A DNA stretch of 64,000 nt. It comes from JAMHWF01 sp048500255. GTDB lineage: Bacteria > Pseudomonadota > Gammaproteobacteria > Burkholderiales > Burkholderiaceae_C. Location: NCBI GenBank assembly GCA_048500255.1, contig JASNYH010000001.1:744001-808000 (forward strand), written 5' to 3'. Under the pieces are notes generated by a model. It was given only the letters and a program-made list of their open reading frames with translations, did not search any database and was not told where the DNA came from. Of this stretch, positions 40,915-49,722 are shown piece after piece. The position numbers were made by a program, and so were the translations under genes. Within the stretch, counting starts at the first letter, position 1, and every line of letters begins with the position of its first letter.

Positions 40915-42231
40915 TCAGCGCCGCCGCGTCGCCGCCTCGGCGTTGAGGCGGCGCAGCTCCTCGAGGCGCTCGCCGATGCGGATCTCGAGGCCGCGCGGCA
41001 CCGGCTCGTACCAGCGCTGCGGCGCCAGGCCCTCGGGCCAGTAGCTCTCGCCGGCGGCGAAGCCGCCCTCTTCGTCGTGCGCGTAGCGATAGCCGCGGCC
41101 GTAGTCGAGCGACTTCATCAGCTTCGTCGGCGCATTGCGCAGGTGCAGCGGCACCGGCCGCGTGGTGTCGGCGGCGACATGGGCGCGCGCCGCCTTGTAC
41201 GCCATGTAGACGGCGTTCGACTTGGGCGCCATCGCGAGGTAGACGACGGCCTGCGCCAGCGCGAGCTCTCCCTCGGGCGTGCCGAGGCGCTCGTAGGTCT
41301 CGCTGGCGTCGAGCGCCAGGCGCAGCGCGCGCGGGTCGGCCAGGCCGATGTCCTCGCTGGCCATGCGCACCATGCGGCGCGCCGCATAGCGCGGATCGAC
41401 CCCGCCGTCGATCATGCGCACGAACCAGTACAGCGCGGCGTCGGGGTCGGAGCCGCGCACCGCCTTGTGCAGCGCCGAGATCGTGTCGTAGAACTGCTCG
41501 CCGCCCTTGTCGTAGCGGCGCAGCTGCTCGCCCAGGCTGCGCTCGAGCGTGGCCTCGTCGATCTCGGCGACGGCACCGGCCATGCGCACCAGGTTCTCGT
41601 AGGCGTTGAGCAGGCGGCGCGCGTCGCCGTCGGCATACCCGACGAGGCGCTCGCGCGCCGCGTCAGCCAGCGGCGGCGCGCCGAGCAGCGCCTGCGCCCG
41701 ACCGAGCAACGCCTGCAGGTCGGCATCGGCCAGCGGCTGCAGCACATGCACCGTCGCGCGCGACAGCAGCGCCGAGTTGACCTCGAACGACGGGTTCTCC
41801 GTCGTCGCGCCGATGAAGGTGAACAGCCCCGACTCGACATGCGGCAGGAAGGCATCCTGCTGCGCCTTGTTGAAGCGGTGCACCTCGTCGACGAAGACGA
41901 CGGTGCGCCGGCCGGCGGCACGCGCCGCGTGGGCGCGCTCGACGGCCTCGCGGATGTCCTTGACGCCGCCGAGCACGGCCGAGATGGCGATGAACTGGGC
42001 GTCGAAGGCGTCGGCCATCAGGCGCGCCAGTGTCGTCTTGCCGACGCCGGGCGGGCCCCACAGGATCATCGAGTGCAGCCGGCCCGACTCGAACGCCGTG
42101 CGCAGCGGCTTGCCGGCGCCGAGCAGCTGCGGCTGGCCGATCACGTCGTCGATCGTGTGCGGGCGCAGGCGCTCGGCGAGCGGCGCGTCGGCCGCGTCGT
42201 CGTCGAGGAGGCGCTGCTGCGTCGGCTTCAT
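40915..42231 (-). CDS. rarA: Replication-associated recombination protein RarA
   Basis: 438 residues. AAA+ clamp-loader-like ATPase (MgsA/RarA) acting at stalled forks. PLAERLRPHTIDDVIGQPQLLG opens the protein; Walker A is WGPPGVGKTTLARL, Walker B VVFVDEVHRF, sensor FIGATTENPSFEVN, and the C-terminal half has SALHKAVRGSDPDAALYWFVRM and ARRMVRMASEDIGLADP. A CACAAT hexamer lies 7 nt before the ATG. Downstream of ftsK-lolA with a 54-bp gap, the usual proteobacterial order. Confidence 0.96.
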   Translation of the reverse strand: MKPTQQRLLDDDAADAPLAERLRPHTIDDVIGQPQLLGAGKPLRTAFESGRLHSMILWGPPGVGKTTLARLMADAFDAQFIAISAVLGGVKDIREAVERAHAARAAGRRTVVFVDEVHRFNKAQQDAFLPHVESGLFTFIGATTENPSFEVNSALLSRATVHVLQPLADADLQALLGRAQALLGAPPLADAARERLVGYADGDARRLLNAYENLVRMAGAVAEIDEATLERSLGEQLRRYDKGGEQFYDTISALHKAVRGSDPDAALYWFVRMIDGGVDPRYAARRMVRMASEDIGLADPRALRLALDASETYERLGTPEGELALAQAVVYLAMAPKSNAVYMAYKAARAHVAADTTRPVPLHLRNAPTKLMKSLDYGRGYRYAHDEEGGFAAGESYWPEGLAPQRWYEPVPRGLEIRIGERLEELRRLNAEAATRRR

Positions 42232-42238
42232 GCGGGCG

Positions 42239-42244
42239 ATTGTG
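42239..42244 (-). promoter_or_regulatory. -10-like hexamer CACAAT for rarA
   Basis: Ends 7 nt before the rarA ATG; predicted leader 1 nt. First position departs from consensus. Confidence 0.35.
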
Positions 42245-42285
42245 GCAGGGCCGGCATGCGCATCGGCGCCGCCAGCGCGCCACCG

Positions 42286-42903
42286 CTACTGCTCGACGAC
42301 GTCGGTGCCGGGCGGCGGCGTGAAGACGAAGGCGGCCGGATCGACGCGCGCATTGGCCTGCCAGCCGCTGAACTGCAGCAGCGACTTCTGGCCGAAGCCG
42401 TCGACGACTTCGACCGCCGCCAGCGCCGTGCCGCGAAAGCCCACGCGCAACGACTGGAAGGCGCCCTCCTTCGCCTTCGGCCGCGCCTCCGCCCAGGCCA
42501 GGCCGTCGCGCTCGGGCAGTGCGGCGAGGTCGAAGTCGCGCTCGAGCGAGCCACCGGCCAGCAGCGCTGCCGGCGTCGCGCCGAGCGCCAGATCGAGGCG
42601 GCGCGAACTCGCCTGCTGCAGGTCGGGATCGTGGATCCACACCTTGCGGCCGTCGCCGACGATCAGCTGCTCGAACGGCTTGACGTACTCGAAGCGAAAG
42701 CGGTTCGGCCGCGCGAACTCGAAGCGGCCGGTCGACGTCTTCTTCTTCGCGCCGTCGGGCGACGTGACGGTCTGCGTGAAGTCGGCGCGGCCCGTCTTCA
42801 CGTCGCGCACGAAGCTGCGCAGCGTGTCGACGGCATCGGCCTGCGCCGCGCCCGCCGCCAGCGTGAGCAGGCACGCCGCGAGACCGGAGCGCAGCAGCGT
42901 CAT
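42286..42903 (-). CDS. lolA: Outer membrane lipoprotein carrier protein LolA
   Basis: 205 residues. Signal peptide (about 1-22, LRSGLAACLLTLAAGAAQA). The mature protein carries ADFTQTVTSPDG, GRFEFARPNRFRFEYVKPFEQLIVGDGRKVWIHD read in order, and LLQFSGWQANARVDPAAFVFTPPPGTDVV, the LolA pattern for the chaperone that carries lipoproteins across the periplasm. Start overlaps the ftsK stop by 4 bp (ATGA), so coupled to ftsK. Confidence 0.95.
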   Translation of the reverse strand: MTLLRSGLAACLLTLAAGAAQADAVDTLRSFVRDVKTGRADFTQTVTSPDGAKKKTSTGRFEFARPNRFRFEYVKPFEQLIVGDGRKVWIHDPDLQQASSRRLDLALGATPAALLAGGSLERDFDLAALPERDGLAWAEARPKAKEGAFQSLRVGFRGTALAAVEVVDGFGQKSLLQFSGWQANARVDPAAFVFTPPPGTDVVEQ

Positions 42904-45284
42904 TCGCTGCGCGCCGGAACGAGGATGTCCCGGTTGCCGTTCGTCGCCATCGACGATACGAGTCCCGACTTCTCCATTTGTTCCAGCAGCCGCGCGGCGC
43001 GGTTGTAGCCGATGCGCAGGTGGCGCTGCACCAGCGAGATCGACGCGCGCTTGTGCTGCAGCACGATGGCGACGGCCTGGTCGTACATCGGGTCGCTCTC
43101 GCCGCCACCGCCCCCCGGCATGTCGGCGGTGGAGACATCGCCGTCGCCGTCGAGCGTGCCGCCTTCGAGGATGCCTTCGATGTAGTTGGGCTCGCCCTGG
43201 CTCTTGAGGTAGTCGACGACGCGGTGCACTTCTTCGTCGCTGACGAAGGCGCCGTGCACGCGCACCGGCAGGCCGGTGCCGGGCGGGAGGTAGAGCATGT
43301 CGCCCTGGCCGAGCAGCGCCTCGGCGCCCATCTGGTCGAGGATGGTGCGGCTGTCGATCTTGCTCGACACCTGGAACGACAGGCGCGTCGGAATGTTGGC
43401 CTTGATCAGGCCCGTGATGACGTCGACCGACGGCCGCTGCGTCGCGAGGATCAGGTGGATGCCCGACGCGCGCGCCTTCTGCGCCAGGCGTGCGATCAGC
43501 TCCTCGATCTTCTTGCCGACGACCATCATCAGATCGGCCAGCTCGTCGATCACGACGACGATGTATGGGAGGCGCTCGAGCGGCTCGGGCGCGTCGGGCG
43601 TGAGGCTGAACGGGTTGGGCAGCGTCTCGCCGCGTTCGACGGCGTCGGCGAGCTTCTTGTTGTAGCCCGACAGGTTACGCACGCCGAGCTTGCTCATCAG
43701 CTTGTAGCGCCGCTCCATCTCGCCGACGCACCAGTTCAGCGCATTGGCGGCCTGTTTCATGTCGGTGACGACCGGAGCGAGCAGGTGCGGGATGCCTTCG
43801 TAAACGCTCATTTCGAGCATCTTCGGGTCGATCAGGATCAGCCGCACGTCGCGCGCCTCGGCCTTGTAGAGCAGGCTCAGGATCATCGCGTTGATGCCGA
43901 CCGACTTGCCGGCGCCCGTCGTGCCGGCGACGAGGCAGTGCGGCATCCGCGCGAGGTCGGCGACGACGGCGCCGCCGACGATGTCCTTGCCCAGGCCGAT
44001 CGTCAGCTGCGACGCCGCGTCGTTGTAGACCTGCGAGCCGAGGATCTCGGCGAGCCGGATCACCTGGCGCTTGGCGTTGGGCAGCTCGAGCGCCATCGTC
44101 GTCTTGCCGGGGATCGTCTCGACGACGCGGATCGACACCAGGCTGAGCGAGCGCGCCAGATCCTTGGCCAGGTTGACGACCTGCGAGCCCTTGACGCCCG
44201 TCGCGGGCTCGATCTCGTAGCGCGTGATCACGGGGCCGGGCGACGCCGCGACGACGCGCACCTCGACGCCGAAGTCCTTGAGCTTCTTCTCGATCAGGCG
44301 CGACGTCATCTCGAGCGATTCGGTCGTCACCGTCTCGACCTTGGCCGGCGCGGCATCGAGCAGGTCGACCTGCGGCAGCTTGGTGTCGCTCAGCTCGCTG
44401 AACAGCAGCTTCTGGCGCTCCTTGACGACGCGCTTCGACTCGGGGATCTCGGCGATCGTCGGCTCGATCAGCAGCGGAGTCTGGTCGGCGGCGATCTGGC
44501 GTTCGACCTCGAACACGTGTTCGCGCTCGCGCAGCGCCTGCTCGCCGAGGCGGCGATCCTCGGCCTGCTCGAGGCGGCCCTTGCGCTGCTCGCGCAGGCC
44601 CTCGATCGTGGCGCCGATGCGCTCGGCCACGCGCAGCCACGAGAAGCGGAACGCCAGCGCGAGACCGGCGACGAGCGCCGCGATCCACAGCACGCCCGAG
44701 CCGGCGAAGCCGAGCAGCCGCGTGCTCGCCGGGCCGAGCAGGTAGCCGAGCACGCCGCCGCCGTGGCCAGGCAGGCGCGGCTCCCACTGGTAGAGCCGCG
44801 TGAACTCGAGTGCGCAACTCGCCGCCATCAGCAGCGCCAGGCCGAACCAGAACATCCACTTCGGCAGCGGCTCGGCCGTGCCCGGCGGCGGCGCCGCGAC
44901 GGCGGCGTCGCCGCGCAGCAGGCGCGCCAGGCCGCCCAGCCAACCGCGCAGCGCGACGAGCAGCAGCCACCACGCCGAATAACCGAAGAGAAAGAACGCG
45001 AGGTCGGAGAAGCGCGCGCCGAGTGTGCCGACCCAGTTGCGCGTCGCTGCCTGGCTGCCGCTGGTCGACCACGCCGGGTCGGCCGCGTTGTGCGATGCCA
45101 GCGCGAGCAACGCGAGCAACCACGCGATGCCGCCGATGGCGATGGCGAACTGGACGCGCCAGCGCGGCGCTGTCGTCGATGCCGACGCATCGACGGTCTT
45201 GCGCTTGCGTGCGCTGCGGGCAGCGGGGGCGCCGGACTCGCCGGCCCCCGCCTCGGTGCGCAGGGAGCCGAGCGGAAATGTCAT
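42900..45284 (-). CDS. ftsK: DNA translocase FtsK
   Basis: 794 residues. Four N-terminal membrane helices (about 45-190), a short linker, then the motor: alpha domain, Walker A VAGTTGAGKSVGINAMIL (about residue 475), DPKMLEMSVYEGIPHLLAPV, Walker B IVVVIDELADLMMVVG, then the DNA-reading gamma winged helix (YDQAVAIVLQHKRASISLVQRHL, about 725-790). Shorter linker than E. coli, typical of betaproteobacteria. ATG at 45284 is 7 nt after CACAAT; another ATG three codons upstream is possible. Confidence 0.96.
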   Translation of the reverse strand: MTFPLGSLRTEAGAGESGAPAARSARKRKTVDASASTTAPRWRVQFAIAIGGIAWLLALLALASHNAADPAWSTSGSQAATRNWVGTLGARFSDLAFFLFGYSAWWLLLVALRGWLGGLARLLRGDAAVAAPPPGTAEPLPKWMFWFGLALLMAASCALEFTRLYQWEPRLPGHGGGVLGYLLGPASTRLLGFAGSGVLWIAALVAGLALAFRFSWLRVAERIGATIEGLREQRKGRLEQAEDRRLGEQALREREHVFEVERQIAADQTPLLIEPTIAEIPESKRVVKERQKLLFSELSDTKLPQVDLLDAAPAKVETVTTESLEMTSRLIEKKLKDFGVEVRVVAASPGPVITRYEIEPATGVKGSQVVNLAKDLARSLSLVSIRVVETIPGKTTMALELPNAKRQVIRLAEILGSQVYNDAASQLTIGLGKDIVGGAVVADLARMPHCLVAGTTGAGKSVGINAMILSLLYKAEARDVRLILIDPKMLEMSVYEGIPHLLAPVVTDMKQAANALNWCVGEMERRYKLMSKLGVRNLSGYNKKLADAVERGETLPNPFSLTPDAPEPLERLPYIVVVIDELADLMMVVGKKIEELIARLAQKARASGIHLILATQRPSVDVITGLIKANIPTRLSFQVSSKIDSRTILDQMGAEALLGQGDMLYLPPGTGLPVRVHGAFVSDEEVHRVVDYLKSQGEPNYIEGILEGGTLDGDGDVSTADMPGGGGGESDPMYDQAVAIVLQHKRASISLVQRHLRIGYNRAARLLEQMEKSGLVSSMATNGNRDILVPARSE

Positions 45285-45291
45285 GGGCGAC

Positions 45292-45297
45292 ATTGTG
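45292..45297 (-). promoter_or_regulatory. -10-like hexamer CACAAT for ftsK
   Basis: Ends 7 nt before the ATG at 45284. If used, the upstream in-frame ATG at 45293 could not be the start. Confidence 0.35.
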
Positions 45298-45315
45298 CCC
45301 AAGACGGGCGCGGGC

Positions 45316-45984
45316 TCAGTCCGTCGCGATGCGCTCCTTGATGATCACGGAGCCGTTCTCCTGCGTGTGGATCACGCCGCGCTCCTCGAGATCCTTCATC
45401 ACGCGGCTGACCATCTCGCGCGAGGCTCCGACGATCTTGGCCATGTCCTGGCGCGACACCTTGTTGCGGATCAGCAGCGTGTCCCCCTCCTGCTCGGCCA
45501 TGTCGAGCAGCGAGCGCGCGACGCGGCCGTAGACGTCGAGCAGCGCGAGCGACTCGATCTGGCGGTCGGCATTGCGCAGGCGCTGAACCAGGCCGCGCAG
45601 GATGGCGTAGCTCAGGCTCGAGTTCTCGGGCAGGCAGCGCGCGAACTCGGCACGGCCGAGCACGAGCATGTCGGTCTGCACCTCGGCGCGTACCGTGGCC
45701 GAGTGCGGCTCGTTGTCGATCAGGCTCATCTCGCCGACGTAGTCGCCCGGCTGCAGCACGGCGAGGATGACTTCGCGGCCGCGCGAGTCGGAGGTCAGCA
45801 CGCGCGCTCGGCCGGTGAGCAGGATGTACAGCGCGTTCGACTTGCGGCCGTGCTCGACGATGATCTCGCCGCGCCGGTAGCGCCGCTTGACGACGCTGTC
45901 GGCGATCGACTGCGCCTGGTCGTTGGTCAGCAGCGAAAACAGCGGCACGCGCCGGATCAGGTCAAGATTCGAAAGCATCGCCAT
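45316..45984 (-). CDS. Crp/Fnr family transcriptional regulator
   Basis: 222 residues. An N-terminal cyclic-nucleotide-binding-like barrel (YRRGEIIVEHGRKSNALYIL, LQPGDYVGEMSLIDNEPHSA, about residues 36-95), the dimer helix, and a C-terminal Crp-type HTH (VSRQDMAKIVGASREMVSRVM, about 173-194). No N-terminal cysteine cluster, so not an iron-sulfur FNR. R-A-E in the phosphate cassette is degenerate compared with CRP, so cAMP binding is uncertain. AAGGAG lies 6 nt before the ATG. Divergent from trxB with a palindrome in between. Confidence 0.92.
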   Translation of the reverse strand: MAMLSNLDLIRRVPLFSLLTNDQAQSIADSVVKRRYRRGEIIVEHGRKSNALYILLTGRARVLTSDSRGREVILAVLQPGDYVGEMSLIDNEPHSATVRAEVQTDMLVLGRAEFARCLPENSSLSYAILRGLVQRLRNADRQIESLALLDVYGRVARSLLDMAEQEGDTLLIRNKVSRQDMAKIVGASREMVSRVMKDLEERGVIHTQENGSVIIKERIATD

Positions 45985-46037
45985 CGGGTTCTCCTTTGCC
46001 CAGGGTTGCTTCGCGCGTTCACCGCGCCTCCCTTCCC

Positions 46038-46043
46038 TACAAT
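46038..46043 (+). promoter_or_regulatory. -10-like hexamer TACAAT for trxB
   Basis: Predicted transcript start near 46050, about 80 nt before the chosen trxB ATG. It overlaps the 46039-46054 palindrome. Confidence 0.5.
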
Positions 46044-46054
46044 GTAACCATTGT
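46039..46054. promoter_or_regulatory. Palindrome, candidate Crp/Fnr-family operator
   Basis: Perfect dyad ACAATG-TAAC-CATTGT. Two half-sites spaced by four bases is the geometry of FNR-type sites (TTGAT-N4-ATCAA), though the half-site differs. Lies between the divergent regulator gene and trxB and overlaps a -10 hexamer, fitting a repressor-type or autoregulatory site. Confidence 0.45.
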
Positions 46055-46131
46055 GCCGACCGGGTCGCGCGGCGTCATCCGTGCCGGCCCCCATGTCCGA
46101 ACCTGCGCCGCCCCGCAATCTAACTCAAGCC

Positions 46132-47091
46132 ATGAACGCTCCCGCCCGCCACGTCGACCTCCTCATCCTCGGCTCCGGGCCGGCCGGCTACACCGCCGCC
46201 GTCTACGCCGCGCGGGCCAATCTCAAGCCGGTGCTGGTCACGGGCCTCGCGCAGGGCGGCCAGCTGATGACGACGACGGAAGTCGACAACTGGCCGGCCG
46301 ACGTCGATGGCGTGCTCGGCCCCGACCTGATGCAGCGCTTCCAGAAGCACGCCGAGCGCTTCGCCACCGAGATCGTGTTCGACCACATCAACGCCGTCGA
46401 TCTGTCGGCGCGGCCGTTTCGCCTCACCGGCGACAGCGGCAGCTACACCTGCCGCGCGCTGATCGTCGCCACCGGCGCGAGCGCCAAGTACCTCGGCCTG
46501 CCGTCGGAACAGGCCTTCATGGGCCGCGGCGTCAGCGGCTGCGCGACCTGCGACGGCTTCTTCTATCGCGACCAGACGGTGTGCGTCGTCGGCGGCGGCA
46601 ACACGGCCGTCGAGGAGGCGCTGTACCTGGCCAACATCGCGTCGAAGGTGCACCTGATCCACCGCCGCGACAGGTTCCGCGCCGAGCCGATCATGGTCGA
46701 CAAGCTGATGGACAAGGTCGCCGCCGGCAAGATCGAGCTGCACCTGTGGCACACGCTCGACGAGGTGCTCGGCGACGCGTCGGGCGTGACGGGCGTGCGG
46801 CTCGAGAACACGCTGGACGGCAGCACCAAGGAGATCGCGCTGCAGGGCTGCTTCATCGCGATCGGCCACCAGCCCAACACCGACATCTTCAAGGGCCAGC
46901 TCGAGATGAAGGACGGCTACATCCTCACCAAGGGCGGCTCGGAAGGCTTCGCGACGATGACCAGCGTGCCGGGCGTGTTCGCCGCCGGCGACGTGCAGGA
47001 TCACGTCTATCGCCAGGCGGTCACGAGCGCGGGCACCGGTTGCATGGCGGCGCTCGACGCCCAGCGCTACCTGGAGCAGGCCGCAAGCTGA
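46132..47091 (+). CDS. trxB: Thioredoxin reductase
   Basis: 319 residues. FAD-binding ILGSGPAGYTAAVYAARA near the start, the redox-active CATCDGFFY (about residues 138-146), NADPH-binding VVGGGNTAVEEALYLA, and FAAGDVQDHVYRQAVTSAGTG at the end. Transfers electrons from NADPH to thioredoxin. ATG at 46132 is chosen because family proteins begin near MNAPARHVDLLIL; an in-frame ATG at 46093 would add 13 residues. Divergent from the Crp/Fnr regulator. Confidence 0.96.
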   Translation: MNAPARHVDLLILGSGPAGYTAAVYAARANLKPVLVTGLAQGGQLMTTTEVDNWPADVDGVLGPDLMQRFQKHAERFATEIVFDHINAVDLSARPFRLTGDSGSYTCRALIVATGASAKYLGLPSEQAFMGRGVSGCATCDGFFYRDQTVCVVGGGNTAVEEALYLANIASKVHLIHRRDRFRAEPIMVDKLMDKVAAGKIELHLWHTLDEVLGDASGVTGVRLENTLDGSTKEIALQGCFIAIGHQPNTDIFKGQLEMKDGYILTKGGSEGFATMTSVPGVFAAGDVQDHVYRQAVTSAGTGCMAALDAQRYLEQAAS

Positions 47092-47123
47092 GCCTCCCTC
47101 TCGGGCCACCGCCCGTGCTCGGC

Positions 47124-47129
47124 TATAAT
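47124..47129 (+). promoter_or_regulatory. -10 hexamer TATAAT for rpmB-rpmG
   Basis: Consensus TATAAT in the trxB-rpmB gap; predicted leader about 77 nt. Confidence 0.58.
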
Positions 47130-47212
47130 GCGCGACTTCGCCGGCAGCAGCGGCTGAGCCCGCTGCCTGCACGAGGCATCCGCCAACACCAGAGTTCGAT
47201 CGGAGTAGCGTC

Positions 47213-47446
47213 ATGGCACGCGTCTGTCAGGTCACGGGCAAGGGCCCGATGGTCGGGAACCACGTCTCCCACGCCAACAACAAAACCAAGCGCCGCTTCC
47301 TGCCCAACCTGCAGTACCGCCGCTTCTGGCTCGAGAGCGAGAACCGCTGGGTGCGTCTGCGCGTCACGAACGCCGCGCTGCGACTGATCGACAAAGTGGG
47401 CATCGAACGGGTCGTCGCCGACCTGCGTGCCAAGGGCGAACTCTGA
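47213..47446 (+). CDS. rpmB: 50S ribosomal protein L28
   Basis: 77 residues; MARVCQVTGKGPMVGNHVSH and the C-terminal ALRLIDKVGIERVVADLR are L28 signatures. Paired with rpmG 14 bp downstream, as in nearly all proteobacteria. The rpmB ATG is preceded by GGAG. Confidence 0.98.
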   Translation: MARVCQVTGKGPMVGNHVSHANNKTKRRFLPNLQYRRFWLESENRWVRLRVTNAALRLIDKVGIERVVADLRAKGEL

Positions 47447-47460
47447 GCTAGGAGCACGAC

Positions 47461-47628
47461 ATGGCCAAGGGCGCACGCGAGAAGATCAAGCTGGAATCGA
47501 CGGCCGGCACCGGCCACTTCTACACGACGAACAAGAACAAGAAGACGACGCCGGAGAAGATCGAACTGATGAAGTTCGACCCCAAGGCGCGCAAGCACGT
47601 CCTGTACAAGGAGACCAAGCTGAAGTGA
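47461..47628 (+). CDS. rpmG: 50S ribosomal protein L33
   Basis: 55 residues; MAKGAREKIKLESTAGTGHF, then YTTNKNKKTTPEKIELMKFDP. This is the cysteine-free (zinc-independent) form of L33. GGAG precedes the ATG by 6 nt. A strong terminator follows 31 nt after the stop. Confidence 0.98.
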   Translation: MAKGAREKIKLESTAGTGHFYTTNKNKKTTPEKIELMKFDPKARKHVLYKETKLK

Positions 47629-47659
47629 CGCCGCCGCTGCAGCGGCGCTACACGCAACG

Positions 47660-47687
47660 GGCCCGCTTCGGCGGGCCTTCGCGTTTT
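47660..47687 (+). terminator. Rho-independent terminator of rpmB-rpmG
   Basis: Stem GGCCCGC/GCGGGCC closed by a TTCG tetraloop and followed by TTCGCGTTTT. A small GC palindrome (47631-47646) precedes it. The hairpin also lies at the end of the convergent lysE-type gene. Confidence 0.85.
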
Positions 47688-47697
47688 CGGGGCGCCC

Positions 47698-48324
47698 TCA
47701 GCGAGGCACTGCGAGGAGGCGCACGGCCAAGCCCGCGAATACCGTCGCCGCGATGCGGTTGAGCCACCGCTGCCAGCGCGGCGAGCGGCGCAGGCGCTCG
47801 CCGATGGCGCCGGCCAGCCAGGCGATGGTCCCGAAGGCCAGCAGCGTGGCGGCGATGAACCACAGGCCGAGCCACACCACCTGCGGCGCGACGGCGCCGG
47901 CGTCGGCGTCGACGAACTGCGGCAGGAAGGCGAGGAAGAACAGCAGCACCTTCGGATTGGTGAGGTTCATGACGACGCCCCGGCCGAACAGCGCCCGGGC
48001 GGAAGTCGGCGCGACGTCGCCGCCGCCCGGTGCACTCGCCGGTGCGCGAAACGCCTGCCAAGCCAAATACAGCAGATAGGCCGCACCGACGACCTTGAGG
48101 ACGACGAAGGCCGCCGGCGACGCGGCGAAGACCGCTGCGAGGCCGAGCGCGACGGCGGCCGTGTGGACGCACAGGCCGGCGCACAACCCGAGCAGCACCA
48201 GCAGGCCGGCGCGCCGTCCGCGCGAGACGGACTGCATCAGCACGAAAAGGTTGTCGGGACCGGGCGTGAAGCCGAGCAGGACCGCGACGGTGAAGAAGCC
48301 GGTGGTGGTTTCGAGCGAGGGCAT
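47698..48324 (-). CDS. LysE/RhtB family amino acid exporter
   Basis: 208 residues, six membrane helices. FFTVAVLLGFTPGPDNLFVLMQS is the family opening with the conserved G-x-x-P-G-P, followed by GRRAGLLVLLGLCAGLCVHTA and a second-half GVVMNLTNPKVLLFFLAFLPQF. Exports amino acids or homoserine lactone-type compounds; the substrate cannot be told. The ATG at 48324 begins the conserved MPSLETTTGFF. Convergent with rpmG. Confidence 0.9.
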   Translation of the reverse strand: MPSLETTTGFFTVAVLLGFTPGPDNLFVLMQSVSRGRRAGLLVLLGLCAGLCVHTAAVALGLAAVFAASPAAFVVLKVVGAAYLLYLAWQAFRAPASAPGGGDVAPTSARALFGRGVVMNLTNPKVLLFFLAFLPQFVDADAGAVAPQVVWLGLWFIAATLLAFGTIAWLAGAIGERLRRSPRWQRWLNRIAATVFAGLAVRLLAVPR

Positions 48325-48373
48325 GCGGTGCGGAGCGGCCGCCTCGTCGACCTGGCCGGAAAGCCGTGCGGCT

Positions 48374-49597
48374 TCAGGCCCGCGCCGCGCGCAGCTTGAA
48401 CGAGAACTCGGCCAGCGCGGCGATGCCGCTGTCCTCGGCCTTCTTGCACCATGCCTGCAGGTCGCCGACGAGTTGCTCGGCCGACACGTTGGTGCGCGTC
48501 CACAGCTGGCGCAGCTCTTCGCGCATCGCGACCAGCTTGGCCAGACCGGGGCTCGCCTCGCAGGCCCGCGCGAGCTGCGCCTGGACACCCTGCGGGATGC
48601 GGTCGGCGTCGCGGTGCAGCCAGCGGCGTGCGAGATGCAACTCGGCCCAGCGCGCCGTGTTCTGCGCCCCCTCGGCCTTGAGGCGACGCAGCTCGGCAGC
48701 GCAGGCGCGGCGCAGCTCGCGGCCGTACTTGGCCATCACTTCGTAGCGGTTGGCGATGACGGCCTCGAGCGTCTTGGAGTCGGCGACCGGCTTGACGGCG
48801 CCGAGCTTGAGCATCGGCGGCGTCTTGCGCACCTTGGCCAGGCCGAGCAGCTCGAGCGCGCGGATGTAGCCCCAGCCGATGTCGAACTCGTACTTCTTGA
48901 CCGACAGCTTGGCCGAGGTCGGATACGTGTGGTGGTTGTTGTGCAGCTCCTCGCCGCCGATGACCAGGCCCCACGGCGAGATGTTGGTCGACGCGTCGGG
49001 CGCCTCGAAGTTGCGGTAGCCCCACCAGTGGCCGAGGCCGTTGATGATGCCCGCCGCGGTGACGGGGATCCACGCCATCTGCACCGCCCACACGGCGGCG
49101 CCGGCAGCGCCGAACAGCAACAGGTCGACGATCAGCATCAGGCCCACGCCCTGCCAGCTGTAGCGGCTGTAGAGGTTGCGCTCGAGCCAGTCGTCGGGCG
49201 TGTTGTGGCCGTACTTCTTCAGCGTCTCGTCGACCTTGGCTTCGGCGCGATACAGCTCCGAGCCGGTCAGCAGCACCGTCTTGAGGCCGCGCGTCTGTGG
49301 GCTGTGCGGATCGTCGGGCGTCTCGCACTTGGCGTGGTGCTTGCGGTGGATGGCGACCCATTCCTTGGTCACCATGCCCGTCGTCAGCCACAGCCAGGCG
49401 CGAAAGAAGTGCGACGGGATCGCATGCAGGTCGAGAGCGCGGTGCGCCTGCGCGCGGTGCAGGAAGATCGTCACCGACGCGATCGTCACGTGCGTCATCG
49501 CGAGCGCCGCCAGCATCATCTGCCACCACGCGGCGCGGAGCAGCCCGTCGCTCAGCCAGTTGACGAGCGCATCGCGCACAAGGATCAGTTCGGTCAT
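48374..49597 (-). CDS. Acyl-CoA / acyl-lipid delta-9 fatty acid desaturase
   Basis: 407 residues. The three histidine boxes of membrane di-iron desaturases are present: HRAQAH (about 47), HRKHH (about 84) and HNNHH (about 218), with hydrophobic segments between them (about 23-45, 150-195). Inserts a double bond to adjust membrane fluidity. An additional approximately 120-residue helical C-terminal tail distinguishes it from the shortest bacterial forms but is seen in betaproteobacterial homologues as I recall. ATG 49597 begins MTELILVRDALV. TACAAT at 49650 could drive it. Confidence 0.92.
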   Translation of the reverse strand: MTELILVRDALVNWLSDGLLRAAWWQMMLAALAMTHVTIASVTIFLHRAQAHRALDLHAIPSHFFRAWLWLTTGMVTKEWVAIHRKHHAKCETPDDPHSPQTRGLKTVLLTGSELYRAEAKVDETLKKYGHNTPDDWLERNLYSRYSWQGVGLMLIVDLLLFGAAGAAVWAVQMAWIPVTAAGIINGLGHWWGYRNFEAPDASTNISPWGLVIGGEELHNNHHTYPTSAKLSVKKYEFDIGWGYIRALELLGLAKVRKTPPMLKLGAVKPVADSKTLEAVIANRYEVMAKYGRELRRACAAELRRLKAEGAQNTARWAELHLARRWLHRDADRIPQGVQAQLARACEASPGLAKLVAMREELRQLWTRTNVSAEQLVGDLQAWCKKAEDSGIAALAEFSFKLRAARA

Positions 49598-49649
49598 GGT
49601 GTGTCGTGTGCCGGCCGGGGGCCCGTCATGTCGTGGTGCGGCAGCGCGA

Positions 49650-49655
49650 ATTGTA
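49650..49655 (-). promoter_or_regulatory. -10-like hexamer TACAAT for the desaturase gene
   Basis: Predicted transcript start near 49643 and a leader of about 46 nt. Confidence 0.45.
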
Positions 49656-49722
49656 GGTGAGGGGCCGTCTGCCCATGCACGGCGCTCGGGATACCCCGTG
49701 AAATCGCGGGCGGTTTGCCGCG

